Source: an uncultured Thermomicrobiales bacterium
GTDB lineage: Bacteria; Chloroflexota; Chloroflexia; Thermomicrobiales; UBA6265
Direction: 5' to 3'
DNA: 53,961 nt
Assembly (NCBI GenBank): GCA_902806345.1
Contig: CADCWF010000333.1
Span: 1 to 53,961 of the forward strand
In this document: piece after piece, positions 1-8,796 of the stretch
Numbering within the stretch: position 1 is the stretch's first letter
Layout of the letters: every line of letters begins with the position of its first letter
The notes under the pieces: generated by a model
Database searches by the model: none
Seen by the model: only the letters and a program-made list of their open reading frames with translations
What the model was told of the DNA's origin: nothing
Translations under genes and position numbers: made by a program

Positions 1-2
1 CG

Positions 3-476
3 GCGACACCGGTTGGATCCCCTCCGGCTGCGCCACTTCCTGCCGCTGCGGCCCCGACCTCGGCGGCCTTGCCTGCAGCACTCGCCCCGGCTCCCACCGC
101 AACCGCGCTCCCGACGGCGACGCCCGAGCCGACGAATACCCCGGCACCGACCGCGACTCCGGTTCCTACGGCGACCCCGACGCCGGAAGCGACGGCCACC
201 CCCGAACCGACCGCTACCGCCACCCCGCAGCCGACGGCCACGCCGCTGCCCACCGCGACTGCAACGCCGGAGCCGACGGCAACGTCCGTTCCCACCGCAA
301 CACCCACGCCCGAGCCGACTGCAACCCCCGTTCCGACCGCCACCGCGACGCCGGAGGCAACCGCGACGTCGACGCCCCGCCCGACCAGCACCCCAACCCG
401 AACAGCGGTACCGAGCGAAACACCCGCCCCGGTGCCGACAACGGCGCCGTTACCCGGGCCGCCGTCGCTCGGTTAG
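3..476 (+). CDS. PT-rich surface/secreted protein, C-terminal fragment
   Basis: The frame is open from the window edge and stops at 474-476, so the start lies upstream. All that is visible is about 157 residues of low-complexity Pro/Thr/Ala sequence built from units such as TATPEPT, PTATP and PTATATPEP, ending PLPGPPSLG. Such linkers are common in cell-surface or secreted Chloroflexota proteins, where they act as extended stalks that may be O-glycosylated (family knowledge). No catalytic or anchoring domain is visible in this part, so the function cannot be named. It is followed by a gene-free stretch of about 210 bp. It could be the stalk of a lipoprotein, a protease or a substrate-binding protein. 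Confidence 0.75.
   Translation, partial: ATPVGSPPAAPLPAAAAPTSAALPAALAPAPTATALPTATPEPTNTPAPTATPVPTATPTPEATATPEPTATATPQPTATPLPTATATPEPTATSVPTATPTPEPTATPVPTATATPEATATSTPRPTSTPTRTAVPSETPAPVPTTAPLPGPPSLG
112..405 (+). repeat. Degenerate 15-21 bp coding repeat (PT-rich linker)
   Basis: Short degenerate tandem repeats of the form ACCGCGACNCCGGAG / CCGACGGCNACG encode the TATPEPT-like peptide units. Unit length and spacing vary, and there are no unique spacers. Confidence 0.7.
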
Positions 477-689
477 CTCTATCGGGCGTTGCTCGCGGGG
501 CAGGATTGGAGGAATCCAATTCGCCGCCTCGCCCATGCCGGAGCGCGGATCGGCCGAGCAGCAGCAGTTCGGTTATCTACCGCGTTCGCTACACGGTTCA
601 TCGCTCAAACACTCGGCATGGCCGACGGTCCCGGGGGTTTCGACGGGCTGGGTCAACCGCCATCGATGCTTGACGGGAGTTGAGAGGGG

Positions 690-1610
690 ATGGTCGACAC
701 GAACGGAGCAGACCGAATAACGGTGGTCGAGGTCGGCCCGCGCGATGGACTCCAGAACGAATCGTTGTCGATCTCGACCGGGGCCAAGGTCCGGTTCATC
801 GAGGCACTGGCCGACGCCGGCTTTTCGGTCGTCGAGGCGACCAGCTTCGTCAACCCGAACGCGGTGCCCCAACTGGCTGACGCCGATCTCGTGATGCGCT
901 CGATCCGTCGTCGACAAGGCGTCCGCTACCTCGCCCTGGTGCCGAACACTAGGGGGCTCGATCGCGCTCTGGCAGCCGACGTTGATGCGATTGCCCTGTT
1001 CACCTCGGCCACCGATGCCTTTGCCCGGGCCAACGTTGGCGCGACGATTGCCGGCACGTTCGAACGGTTCACACCGGTCGTGGAGCGGGCTCGAGACAGG
1101 GGTTGCTGGCTCCGCGGGTATGTCTCGGTCGCGTTCGGCTGCCCGTACGCCGGTTCGGTTCCTCCGGAGGCGGTGATGTCCGTAGCCACGGACCTCTTTG
1201 CGCTCGGTTGCGATGAGGTGTCGATTGCGGACACGATTGGGTCCGCCCTCCCCGATCAGGTCTCCGATCTGCTCCGCTTAGCGAAGGAAGCGCTCCCACT
1301 CGACCGGATCGCGCTCCATTTTCACGACACGAGTGGCAGGGCGATCGACAACGTGCTGGCCGGCATCGATGGCGGCGTCCGCGTGTTCGATGCCAGCGCC
1401 GGCGGTCTCGGCGGATGTCCGTTTGCTCCCGCGGCCCCCGGAAACCTCGCCACCGAGCGCCTCCTTGCCGCCCTTTCCGACTGGGGGTGGGAAACCGGGA
1501 TTGACCGGCAGGCGGTCGAGCGCGCCGTGGTGGAACTCATGGCCGCCCGTGGTGGGGAACGGTGCCTCGTCGGTCCGGCCGTTGCCCCACCGAACGAACC
1601 TGAACGGTGA
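690..1610 (+). CDS. mvaB: Hydroxymethylglutaryl-CoA lyase
   Basis: This is predicted to cleave HMG-CoA to acetyl-CoA and acetoacetate, the last step of leucine catabolism. It is a HMGL-like TIM barrel of 306 residues, the usual bacterial length. Visible signatures are GPRDGLQNE at residues 16-24 (substrate and metal site), the metal-binding HFHD near 210, and the glycine-rich loop GGLGGCPFAP near 237-246 that carries the conserved catalytic-loop Cys. The ATG follows GAGAGGGG closely. Its stop overlaps the GTG of the next gene (GTGA). The leucine-pathway carboxylase is not in the window, so another short 3-hydroxyacyl-CoA lyase substrate is possible. Confidence 0.9.
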   Translation: MVDTNGADRITVVEVGPRDGLQNESLSISTGAKVRFIEALADAGFSVVEATSFVNPNAVPQLADADLVMRSIRRRQGVRYLALVPNTRGLDRALAADVDAIALFTSATDAFARANVGATIAGTFERFTPVVERARDRGCWLRGYVSVAFGCPYAGSVPPEAVMSVATDLFALGCDEVSIADTIGSALPDQVSDLLRLAKEALPLDRIALHFHDTSGRAIDNVLAGIDGGVRVFDASAGGLGGCPFAPAAPGNLATERLLAALSDWGWETGIDRQAVERAVVELMAARGGERCLVGPAVAPPNEPER

Positions 1611-2314
1611 GGATGACACCCGGTTACTGGTTCGTCATCGGCGTGGTCGTCGTCGCTCTGGCGGCGGTCCTGTTCGCGGTCTGGAGAGACGAGGAGTTGG
1701 TCACCGAGGGGGAGCGCGGGGTATGGGTCGTCCTCGCCGCCTCCGATGGGACCGGCCAAGGTCTCGCCGATCCGGACGATGGAGCCTGGCCGCTCCTCCT
1801 CGCCCGCTCGTTGCCTCCAACGAGTCCGCGCATCACCAATCTTTCGGTGGCAGGCCTGACACTTGACCGCGCCATAAGGGAGACGCTCCCGAAAGCTCTG
1901 CGGCTTGAGCCCCTGGGCGTCACCATCTGGCTTGCGGTCAACGACTTCGGGTTCGGCCGACCCCTCCCCGCCTACATTGCGGATCTCGAGACGATGCTGT
2001 CCACGCTGCAAGGGATCGGCGCCGAGGTGATCGTCGGCAACCTGCCCGACCTGTCGACCGTTCCACTTCTGGCGGAAGCCTCCGGCGATGCGGCGAGCCT
2101 ACGCGCCGACTGCGCTCGGTGGAACGCCGCGATCGCGGAGGTTGCCGCCAAGTACGGCGCGACCGTTGTCGATTTCTTTCCCGATCCGATCGACCCCGAA
2201 ACACTCGGTCCGGACGGCTTCCATCCAAGCGAGGAGGGGCAGCGGCGGTTGGCCGAGCGGTTCCGCCGCGCGATGCCGGCAACGGAGCAGGCGGTCCCCG
2301 GCCTCGGGCGATAA
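1607..2314 (+). CDS. SGNH/GDSL-type hydrolase, membrane-anchored or secreted
   Basis: This 235-residue protein has one hydrophobic N-terminal helix (about residues 7-26), which suggests a signal anchor facing outward. The SGNH blocks are visible. Block I is ASDGTG near residue 45, an unusual form of GDS in which the Ser precedes Asp. Block III is AVNDF near 108. Block V is DGFHPSEEG near 202, carrying the catalytic Asp/His pair. It is likely an esterase, lipase or acyl-hydrolase; the substrate is unknown. The GTG at 1607 overlaps the mvaB stop; an ATG two codons later (1613) is an equally possible start. It lies between mvaB and an aminopeptidase in a close + strand run. Confidence 0.75.
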   Translation: MRMTPGYWFVIGVVVVALAAVLFAVWRDEELVTEGERGVWVVLAASDGTGQGLADPDDGAWPLLLARSLPPTSPRITNLSVAGLTLDRAIRETLPKALRLEPLGVTIWLAVNDFGFGRPLPAYIADLETMLSTLQGIGAEVIVGNLPDLSTVPLLAEASGDAASLRADCARWNAAIAEVAAKYGATVVDFFPDPIDPETLGPDGFHPSEEGQRRLAERFRRAMPATEQAVPGLGR

Positions 2315-2343
2315 GGACCGCCGCATCTTGAAGGGAGCAAGCG

Positions 2344-3414
2344 ATGGACGACGGACGCCGCCAATTTCTCCGCCGGCTCCTCGACGCACCCGGGCCGTCC
2401 GGGTTTGAACAGGGGCCTGGTCATGTCTGGCGAACCGAAGCGGAGGCCTTCGCCGACGAGGTGACGCTCGACATCGTCGGCAACTCGTACGCCCGCGTCC
2501 GCGGGACCGCCGGGCCCGAGGCCCCGACGGTGCTTGTCGCCGGGCACGTCGACGAAATCGGGTTCGTCGTCACCCACGTCGACGAGGAGGGCTTCCTCTG
2601 GTTCGACGCGCTCGGCGGCTGGGACCCACAGGTGGTCATCGGCCAGCGGATCCGCCTCCTCGGGCACGCCGGAGAGACCATCGGCGTTGTCGGCAAGAAG
2701 GCGATCCACCTTATGAAGCCGGAGGATCGCGACAAGCCGTCTCGGCTTTCGGATCTCTGGATCGATATCGGCGCCACCGACCGCGAGGATGCCCGGAGGC
2801 GAGTCGAAGTGGGCGACGCCGGGGTGATCGATGCGGCGTTCGTCGAGCTCTCCGGCGACATCTGTGCCTCGCGCAGTATGGACGATCGGGTCGGCGCCTT
2901 CGTCGCCCTCGAGGCGGCCAGACTCTGCGCGGAGCAGCGCCCCTTTGCGGACATCGTGGCGGTTGCGAACGTCCAAGAGGAGAGCGGCTTGATCGGCGCC
3001 GCGGTCGCCGCGTTCCGGGTCGCGCCGTCCGTCGCCATCGCCGTCGACGTCACCCACTCAACGGACTACCCGGGAGCCGACAAGCACCGCGACGGCGAAG
3101 TACCCCTTGGCGGGGGGCCGGTTCTGACGAGGGGAGCGACGCTGAACCCCGTCGTCTACGACCAGATCCGCGCCGCCGCCCGAAGCCATGCAATCCCCTA
3201 CACCCTGCAGGCGACGGGGAATCGCAGCGGGACCGACGCGGACTCGATGATCTCCAGTGGGGCGGGGACCGCCACCGGCTTAGTCTCGATCCCTACCCGG
3301 TACATGCACTCCCCAAACGAGACCGTTCACCTTGGCGACCTCACGAACGCCGCCCGCTTGATCGCGGCCTTCGTCTCGGAAATCACCGCCGAAAGCGATT
3401 TCCGGCCGCGTTAG
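2344..3414 (+). CDS. M42 family metallo-aminopeptidase (FrvX/TET-like)
   Basis: This is a co-catalytic dimetal aminopeptidase of 356 residues, matching the family. Metal and catalytic motifs are visible: AGHVDEIG (His near 67), SMDDRVG near 178 (bridging Asp), QEESG near 210 (base Glu plus ligand Glu), VDVTHSTD near 234 and the terminal ligand in HSPNETVH near 321. Members form large tetrahedral assemblies that degrade short peptides in the cytoplasm (family knowledge). The ATG is preceded by AAGGGAG at a normal distance. The gene follows the SGNH hydrolase by 29 bp and probably shares its transcript. Glutamyl, leucyl or deblocking specificity cannot be told apart here. Confidence 0.9.
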   Translation: MDDGRRQFLRRLLDAPGPSGFEQGPGHVWRTEAEAFADEVTLDIVGNSYARVRGTAGPEAPTVLVAGHVDEIGFVVTHVDEEGFLWFDALGGWDPQVVIGQRIRLLGHAGETIGVVGKKAIHLMKPEDRDKPSRLSDLWIDIGATDREDARRRVEVGDAGVIDAAFVELSGDICASRSMDDRVGAFVALEAARLCAEQRPFADIVAVANVQEESGLIGAAVAAFRVAPSVAIAVDVTHSTDYPGADKHRDGEVPLGGGPVLTRGATLNPVVYDQIRAAARSHAIPYTLQATGNRSGTDADSMISSGAGTATGLVSIPTRYMHSPNETVHLGDLTNAARLIAAFVSEITAESDFRPR

Positions 3415-3757
3415 CTTCCCCCGAACCTCCCTGTCTGGCTCCGCCACCGGCGGTGCGGCGAGGGTTCGATGCCGCGGTGACCTCGATGGCGCCCAGGTGG
3501 ATGCGAAGCAACAAGACGCCGGTTCGGTTGTCGGCATTGGTCGGGCGGTCCGCTGACGGATGCTCGATACCGAGGCAGGAGAACGACGGGACAGAGGAAA
3601 GCAGATCCTCTCGTCCCTGCGACAGCGTCCGCGGTCGCCGGAAACGGGGCTGAGGCTGGACATCGGCGAGACGTCGTCGATCCCTCGCGGACGAACGGCG
3701 CTGGCGATCGACGGCGAGCCGATTTCACGCGACCGGGTCCGAGATTCGACGCCACTG
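3415..3757. other. Gene-poor interval, about 340 bp
   Basis: The interval separates the convergent ends of the M42 peptidase (+) and a small hypothetical gene (-). Open frames exist on both strands but are Arg/Pro/Ser-rich, start without a ribosome site and run into the neighbours, so they look like chance frames of high-GC DNA. No tRNA, strong hairpin with a T-run, or repeat was seen. Confidence 0.5.
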
Positions 3758-4090
3758 CTACGAACGAACGATCACCTTTCCGGAGGCTGCGACGATCAGG
3801 TACTCGCCGCTGGTCCGCCGGAACAGGGCCTCGATCCCGTCGACGAACTCGACCTGCTTGACGCGGGTAAAAACGGTGGTCGCCGCTTGGGCGATCACGT
3901 CGAGGCGCTGGATCGTCGGCCAGAGGGTGAGCAACACCACCGGCCGCTCGCCGCTTCCGCCCACTGTCATCTGGTAGACCGTTCCCCCCGGAAGCTGGAA
4001 GGGCGCCAGCGTTGCGGCAACGCCGAAGACATCGGCGACGACCGCCACCGCTTCCCGATCGTACGGGACCGTCCGAACGCTGCTTCTCAT
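3758..4090 (-). CDS. Conserved-looking hypothetical protein (110 aa)
   Basis: This is a small soluble protein beginning MRSSVRTVPYDREAV at 4090, with alternating hydrophobic strands (VVLLTLWPTIQRLDVI, VFTRVKQVEFVDGIEAL, YLIVAASGKVIVRS). The pattern is typical of a compact alpha/beta fold and not of a random frame. A longer in-frame start at 4153 exists, but its extra residues are Arg/Gly-rich and unlikely to be coding. I do not recognise the family. It is divergent from threonine dehydratase, with the start region between the two genes containing a -10-like TATACT on the + strand. Confidence 0.6.
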   Translation of the reverse strand: MRSSVRTVPYDREAVAVVADVFGVAATLAPFQLPGGTVYQMTVGGSGERPVVLLTLWPTIQRLDVIAQAATTVFTRVKQVEFVDGIEALFRRTSGEYLIVAASGKVIVRS

Positions 4091-4131
4091 CCCGCCTCCG
4101 CCGGGCCGGCCCGACGATCGGCCACGTTGGC

Positions 4132-4137
4132 TATACT
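4132..4137 (+). promoter_or_regulatory. -10 element (TATACT) upstream of ilvA
   Basis: TATACT in the context TTGGCTATACTG lies about 60 bp upstream of the threonine dehydratase ATG. The same GGCTA(T/C)ACT context recurs at the rpoD, tRNA-Arg and lepA promoters in this window. No convincing -35 was found at 16-18 bp spacing. Confidence 0.5.
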
Positions 4138-4197
4138 GCCGCGTCCCGCTCAATCGGTGCAGCCGATCCCTACCACCTCCGGACGGAGCCCTCCCGC

Positions 4198-5193
4198 ATG
4201 ACCGATTCCGTCACCGCCCGTCACCTCACCACGGATGCGGTCTTCCTGCCGGAGGTTGACGATGTCCTCGCCGCGGCCGAACGGATCGAACCCTACATCC
4301 ATCGCACGCCTATCCTGCCGAGCCAAACGCTTGGTCGCCTGACGAACACCCGCCTCGGACTCAAGGCCGAGCACCTCCAGCGCACGGGCTCATTCAAGGC
4401 GCGCGGCGCCGTCAACGCCGTGCTCCGCCTCTCGCCCGAGCAGCGCGCCCGAGGCATCGTCACCATGTCCGCAGGCAACCACGGCCAGGGGCTTGCCTAT
4501 GCAGCCTCGCTGGTTGGCGTCCGCTGCGTGGTCTTCATGCCGGAAACGGCCGTGCCGACCAAGGTGGCGGCAATTGCCGGCTACGGGGCGGAATGCTTGT
4601 TCGCTCCTTCGATGGAGCGGTTGTTCTCGGCGATGGACTCGTTCCGGACCGCCCATGACCTCCACTACGTCCACCCCTTCGCCGATGCCGATGTGATAAC
4701 CGGCCAAGGCACGGTCGGACTGGAAATCCTGGCGGATGTTCCCGATGTCGAAGCCGTCGTCGTCTCTACGGGCGGTGGCGGTCTGCTCGCCGGGATCGCG
4801 CTCGCCGTCAAGGCACTCCGACCGGATGTGCGGGTGATCGGGGTCGAACCGGAAGGTGCGGCAGCCGTTTCCCGGAGCCTCGCCGCTGGCTACCCGGTGA
4901 CGCTGGATCGGATCGATACTGTCGCCGACGGTCTGGCGGCGCCGTTCGGTGCCGAGCTGACGCAGGCCATCATCGCCGAGCATGCGGACGATGTCGTCCT
5001 CGTCTCCGACGACGAAATCGTGGCGGCGCTGCGGCTGGTGGTGGAACGAACCAAGCAGGTGGTCGAACCCGCCGGGGCCGCGGCCGTCGCGGCCCTCCTG
5101 ACCGGCCGCGTCGGCCTGGCGGCGGGGACCAAGACCGTGGCGACACTGAGCGGCGGCAACATCGACGGGGAGCGGTTGAAACGGCTCCTCTAA
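4198..5193 (+). CDS. ilvA: Threonine/serine dehydratase (PLP, fold type II)
   Basis: This PLP enzyme deaminates threonine to 2-oxobutyrate. It has 331 residues, the length of the short form without a C-terminal ACT/regulatory domain, so allosteric isoleucine control as in the long IlvA is not expected. Visible motifs are GSFKARGA near 65 (Schiff-base Lys), SAGNHGQG near 90 (carboxylate-binding loop) and TGGGGLLAG near 190 (phosphate-binding glycine loop). The ATG at 4198 is chosen because GGAG lies just upstream and the N-terminal extension in front of it is non-conserved. A catabolic TdcB-like or serine-racemase-like role is an alternative. Confidence 0.88.
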   Translation: MTDSVTARHLTTDAVFLPEVDDVLAAAERIEPYIHRTPILPSQTLGRLTNTRLGLKAEHLQRTGSFKARGAVNAVLRLSPEQRARGIVTMSAGNHGQGLAYAASLVGVRCVVFMPETAVPTKVAAIAGYGAECLFAPSMERLFSAMDSFRTAHDLHYVHPFADADVITGQGTVGLEILADVPDVEAVVVSTGGGGLLAGIALAVKALRPDVRVIGVEPEGAAAVSRSLAAGYPVTLDRIDTVADGLAAPFGAELTQAIIAEHADDVVLVSDDEIVAALRLVVERTKQVVEPAGAAAVAALLTGRVGLAAGTKTVATLSGGNIDGERLKRLL

Positions 5194-5284
5194 TCGATTC
5201 GAGTAGGTCGCCCGTCCGGGCGATCTCGTCGCCAACGAACCTTTCTCGTTGACACGGTCGTCGAACGGCATCAGGGAGCGCGGG

Positions 5285-5794
5285 ATGGGCTGGCATCAAA
5301 CACCGTTGGCACTCGCCGCCTTCGTCCTCGCCATCGCCGTTCCGACGCTTGACGGCGCCGGATCGCAGACGGGAATGCCAGCGGCGGAAACGCCGACTGT
5401 TTCCAGCCAGGTCATCGCCGAGGCATCCCCAGTGGCCATCGAAGATCCCGTCCTCGCGATTGCCGTCGTCCGGGTCGAGCCCGGCGGCGCCATCGCCCCT
5501 CACATTCACCCGGGAACACAACTCGGCACCATCGCCGCCGGGGAACTGACCTACACCGTCCTGAGCGACCACGTGACGATCGTCCGCGCTAGCGAAGGGG
5601 CGGGTCGGCCGGAAGGCCGGGTGGATGCCGGTGAGACCGTCGTCCTTGGCACCGGCGACGCGGTGATTGAGACTCCCGGAGCGGCCCACCGGGCGCGCAA
5701 CGACGGCGACGAAACCGTGGTCATCTGGCTCTCGACCCACTTCCCCGCCGGTGCCCCGAGGTCCGAGCCGGCACCGGCCGCGCCCGTCCAGTGA
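5285..5794 (+). CDS. Secreted cupin-domain protein
   Basis: The protein has 169 residues. It begins with a signal-like hydrophobic stretch (residues 6-23) followed by a short Pro/Thr/Ala linker. A single cupin beta-barrel follows, with APHIHPGTQ near residue 70 (metal-ligand His pair), GELTYTV, then PGAAHRARN and VVIWLSTHF in the second motif. The protein probably acts outside the membrane; its substrate is unknown. The ATG at 5285 has GGGAG 5-9 bases upstream. The last four bases (GTGA) overlap the hemW start, so the two are co-transcribed, although a functional link is not obvious. Confidence 0.75.
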   Translation: MGWHQTPLALAAFVLAIAVPTLDGAGSQTGMPAAETPTVSSQVIAEASPVAIEDPVLAIAVVRVEPGGAIAPHIHPGTQLGTIAAGELTYTVLSDHVTIVRASEGAGRPEGRVDAGETVVLGTGDAVIETPGAAHRARNDGDETVVIWLSTHFPAGAPRSEPAPAAPVQ

Positions 5795-7020
5795 GAAGTC
5801 CGTCGATCGCGCCGTTCAGCCCGGAACTGGCGCGGACACACGCCGAGGGTGCGCCGGCCCTCCCCGCCGAGGCCGCCGGCATCTACGTCCACGTCCCGTT
5901 CTGCGCCCACATCTGCCCCTATTGCGACTTCAACACCTACTCCGGCCAGGATGCGCTCGTCCCCCGCTACGTCGCGGCCGTCGAACAGGAGATCGAGGCC
6001 TCGGCCCCGCTCCTCTTCGGTCGGTCCGTCGCATCCGTTTTCCTCGGGGGCGGCACGCCGTCCCTCCTCTCGCCGGACGAAATCGGTCGGATCCTGGGGG
6101 CGTGCCGGTCCTCGTTCGATCTCCAGCGCGACGCCGAGGTGACGCTCGAAGTTAACCCCAACGGCGTCGACGCCGCCTACTTCGCAAACCTCCTCGAGAC
6201 CGGCGTGAACCGGGTCAGCATCGGCGCCCAAACCCTGTCCCGGCGCGGGCTGCGGACCCTGGGCCGCCTCCACGAAGCCGAGCAGGTGGGCGCTGCCGTC
6301 CAGGCCGCCCGCACTGCCGGCGTCGCCAACCTCAGCCTCGATCTCCTGTTCGGGTGGCCCGGCCAGACGCCTGACGCTTTCGGACGCGATCTCGACACGG
6401 TCCTTGCCAGCGCCGTCGGCGGCTCGCTTCCCGAGCACCTCTCTCTCTACTCCCTGATCGTCGAACCGGGGACACCGATGGCCGACGCCGTTGCGCGTGG
6501 CGTGCTCGTACCTCCCGACGACGATGCCGCGGCGGACCTTTACGAACTTGCCATCGATCGACTCGCGAATGCCGGCTGGGCCCATTACGAGGTTGCCAAC
6601 TGGTCGAGGGAGAGCGGATTGGGTTCGCGCCACAACCGCCTCTACTGGCGCAATGGCGACTACCTCGGCATCGGAGCCGGAGCCCACGGGCATGTTGGAG
6701 GACGGCGGTGGATGAACCACCTCCTGCCAAAGACCTATTGTCAGGCCATCGAGCGGGGTGAGGACGCACGGTCAAACGTCGAGACCATTCCGCCGCCGAC
6801 GGCGATGGGCGAGACGATGATGCTCGGCCTCCGCCTGTTGGAAGACGGAGTCGACGCCGCCCGCTTCGCGGCCCGTCACGGGATCTCCCTCGACGAGGCG
6901 TTTGGTACCGCGATCTCTGACCTCGTCGACCTCGGTCTCCTGAGGCGTTCAGCGGACACCGTCGCCCTTAGCCGACGCGGTCTCATGCTGGCCAACGATG
7001 TCTGCGCCCGCTTCCTCTAG
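5791..7020 (+). CDS. hemW: Radical SAM heme chaperone HemW (HemN-like)
   Basis: This radical SAM protein of the coproporphyrinogen-oxidase-like family has 409 residues. The cluster motif CAHICPYCDF at residues 38-47 has the CxxxCxxC spacing, and GGGTPS near 87 is the SAM-binding motif. A C-terminal HemW/HemN domain is present (NWSRESGLGSRHN... near 270, then a winged-helix tail). In this subfamily the protein binds heme and delivers it to respiratory enzymes and is not a true oxidase (family knowledge); annotations as oxygen-independent HemN are common. It starts at GTG inside the cupin stop and overlaps folC by 23 bp. Confidence 0.87.
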   Translation: MRSPSIAPFSPELARTHAEGAPALPAEAAGIYVHVPFCAHICPYCDFNTYSGQDALVPRYVAAVEQEIEASAPLLFGRSVASVFLGGGTPSLLSPDEIGRILGACRSSFDLQRDAEVTLEVNPNGVDAAYFANLLETGVNRVSIGAQTLSRRGLRTLGRLHEAEQVGAAVQAARTAGVANLSLDLLFGWPGQTPDAFGRDLDTVLASAVGGSLPEHLSLYSLIVEPGTPMADAVARGVLVPPDDDAAADLYELAIDRLANAGWAHYEVANWSRESGLGSRHNRLYWRNGDYLGIGAGAHGHVGGRRWMNHLLPKTYCQAIERGEDARSNVETIPPPTAMGETMMLGLRLLEDGVDAARFAARHGISLDEAFGTAISDLVDLGLLRRSADTVALSRRGLMLANDVCARFL

Positions 7021-8407
7021 CTCGGTCCCTCCAACCGCGGTCGAAGACTGGGAGTCCTACCTCGCGGCGCTCGCTCGGCTGGAGACGCGGCTTTCCCCGT
7101 TGTCGCCCCTCCCGACATCCCGCACGGCGATCCAGGCGCGCGCCCAGCGTCGGCTCGAGCGGACACGCGGCGTACTCGAAGTGCTCGGCAAGCCCCAATC
7201 GGGCCTCCCCGTCGTCCACGTGACCGGGACGAGTGGCAAGGGATCGACCTCAATCGGGATCGCGGCTCTGCTCACCGGGGCCGGTCTTCGGGTCGGCCTG
7301 GCCACGTCGCCGTATCTCCAAGTCGCCACGGAGAAGTTGCAGATCGGCGACCGGCTCATCGCCGGTTCGGCCCTCCTCGCGGCAGTTGCGGAGGTGGAAC
7401 AGGCGGAGTCATGGTGGAGGGGGCAAACCGGCGAATCGCGATTGACCTACGCGGAGATCTGGACCGCTTTGTCGCTCAAGTGGCTCGCCGTGAATCGGGT
7501 CGACATCGCCGTCGTCGAGGTTGGTGCCGGCGGCCGGTTCGACCCCACCAACGTCGTCGAACCGGTCGCGACCGTCATCACCAATATCGGGCTCGACCAC
7601 GTCGAATCACTCGGCCCGTCGACGGCCGACATCGCATGGCACAAGGCCGGGATCATCAAGCCGGGCGCTCTCGCCGTGACCGGAGAGCGGCGGCCCGAGA
7701 CGCTGGAAATCATCACCGCCGAGGCAGCAAAGGCGGGTGTCCGCCTCCAAGTAGTCGAACTCATGGAGTGCGACGGGGACGCCGGACAAGTGCCGCACGT
7801 CCAGGCGAATCGGGCGGTGGCGGTCGCAACCGTGCAGGGGCTCGCCAAGATCGGCCACGTCTCGCCGAACAAGATTGATCCCCGATGTCTCGACGGGGCG
7901 ATGCTTCCAGGACGATTCGAGCGGATGCCTAGCCGGAGCGAACCGCCGGTCATCCTCGATGGCGCCCACAACCCGGACAAGGTGTCGGCCCTGATGTCCG
8001 CGGTCAGTAACTGGCGTCAGAACCGTCGACTCCCGCCCCCGGTTGTCGTCGTCGGTGCCCTGGCGGCGAAGGACGCTCGCGGGCTTGCTCCGGTCCTTAC
8101 CTCCGGGGTTGCCCTCGTCGCGACGACGGCGGCGGCGACCGCCAAGCCAGGAACTCCTGCATCGACGATCGCAAGCCTCGCCCGCGAGCGGGGCTTCGAC
8201 GGACCCGTCATCGTTCAGCCCGAACCGGAGGCCGCGATGGCGCGCGCGCTCGATCTTGCCGGGGAGCGAAGGACCTGGGTGCTCGGAACGGGCTCCTTGT
8301 ACCTCGTCGGGCAACTCCGGCGGCGGTGGTACGCCGACCGGGCCATTGTCGAGTCCCGCTCGCCGTGGCCGGTACCAACGGACCAGGATGCCTCACCTCG
8401 GCGTTGA
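6998..8407 (+). CDS. folC: Folylpolyglutamate synthase / dihydrofolate synthase
   Basis: This Mur-ligase-superfamily enzyme adds glutamate to folates and, in bifunctional forms, makes dihydrofolate from dihydropteroate. It has 469 residues. The P-loop GTSGKGST is at about 75-82, followed by the folate-loop region (LATSPYLQVATEKL) and VEVGAGGRFDPTNV near 172 (usual FolC motif with DATN replaced by DPTN). Then come NIGLDHVESLG and the C-terminal DGAHNPDK near 325 that is diagnostic of FolC. The ATG lies inside the end of hemW, an overlap of 23 bases, which fits translational coupling. Confidence 0.9.
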   Translation: MSAPASSSSVPPTAVEDWESYLAALARLETRLSPLSPLPTSRTAIQARAQRRLERTRGVLEVLGKPQSGLPVVHVTGTSGKGSTSIGIAALLTGAGLRVGLATSPYLQVATEKLQIGDRLIAGSALLAAVAEVEQAESWWRGQTGESRLTYAEIWTALSLKWLAVNRVDIAVVEVGAGGRFDPTNVVEPVATVITNIGLDHVESLGPSTADIAWHKAGIIKPGALAVTGERRPETLEIITAEAAKAGVRLQVVELMECDGDAGQVPHVQANRAVAVATVQGLAKIGHVSPNKIDPRCLDGAMLPGRFERMPSRSEPPVILDGAHNPDKVSALMSAVSNWRQNRRLPPPVVVVGALAAKDARGLAPVLTSGVALVATTAAATAKPGTPASTIASLARERGFDGPVIVQPEPEAAMARALDLAGERRTWVLGTGSLYLVGQLRRRWYADRAIVESRSPWPVPTDQDASPRR

Positions 8408-8460
8408 GTCGGCTTGGCCGGAATGACGGACGCCGCCGACCTCCGCCTAGTCGGCCCTCG

Positions 8461-8673
8461 CTACCCGGAAGACTCGTCTGCCTCGATGGTGCCGCGGTAC
8501 AGCACGATACCGGCGATCAGTGCGACGAACCCGGCGACGGACACGAGAATGCCTCGCTGGATCAACTCCGCACTGGGCACCAGTTCGGACATTCCCATGC
8601 CGGCGACGATGATTCCCGTCCATGCCGCGACCGCACCGATCGCGATCAACCAGCGGGCGACTTCCGCTCCCAT
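8461..8673 (-). CDS. Small two-helix membrane protein (70 aa)
   Basis: The protein starts at MGAEVARW and contains two hydrophobic helices (about residues 6-25 and 40-60) separated by a short loop (GMSELVPSAELIQRG), ending in an acidic tail EADESSG. Longer in-frame starts at 8709 and 8745 add an Arg-rich segment and are less likely. It is not recognised. It resembles the general layout of small DUF2905-like inner-membrane proteins but lacks their characteristic loop. It is convergent with folC, and its upstream neighbour on the same strand is the UPF0182 gene. Confidence 0.6.
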   Translation of the reverse strand: MGAEVARWLIAIGAVAAWTGIIVAGMGMSELVPSAELIQRGILVSVAGFVALIAGIVLYRGTIEADESSG

Positions 8674-8796
8674 TGGCGCCCTCCTCCATCCATCCCGACG
8701 AGCGGGCATGAGCGACGACCGGTAGGCTAGCGAATCCCCGCTCACCCGTCGAGGGGCCGCTCGCGTTCATCCGGCACGCGTACCCTCACCAGGGCC

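Noticed and set aside
112-405. CRISPR-like or minisatellite repeat array
   Set aside because: Units are degenerate, directly adjoining, in phase with a PT-rich protein and have no unique spacers.
3280-3663. Minus-strand frame over the end of the M42 gene and the following gap
   Set aside because: It mostly mirrors the peptidase codons and has no ribosome site; the remaining part is low-complexity Arg/Ser/Pro.
5249-5277. TTGACA upstream of the cupin gene as a promoter
   Set aside because: No -10-like hexamer occurs at 16-18 bases; the region there is the ribosome site.
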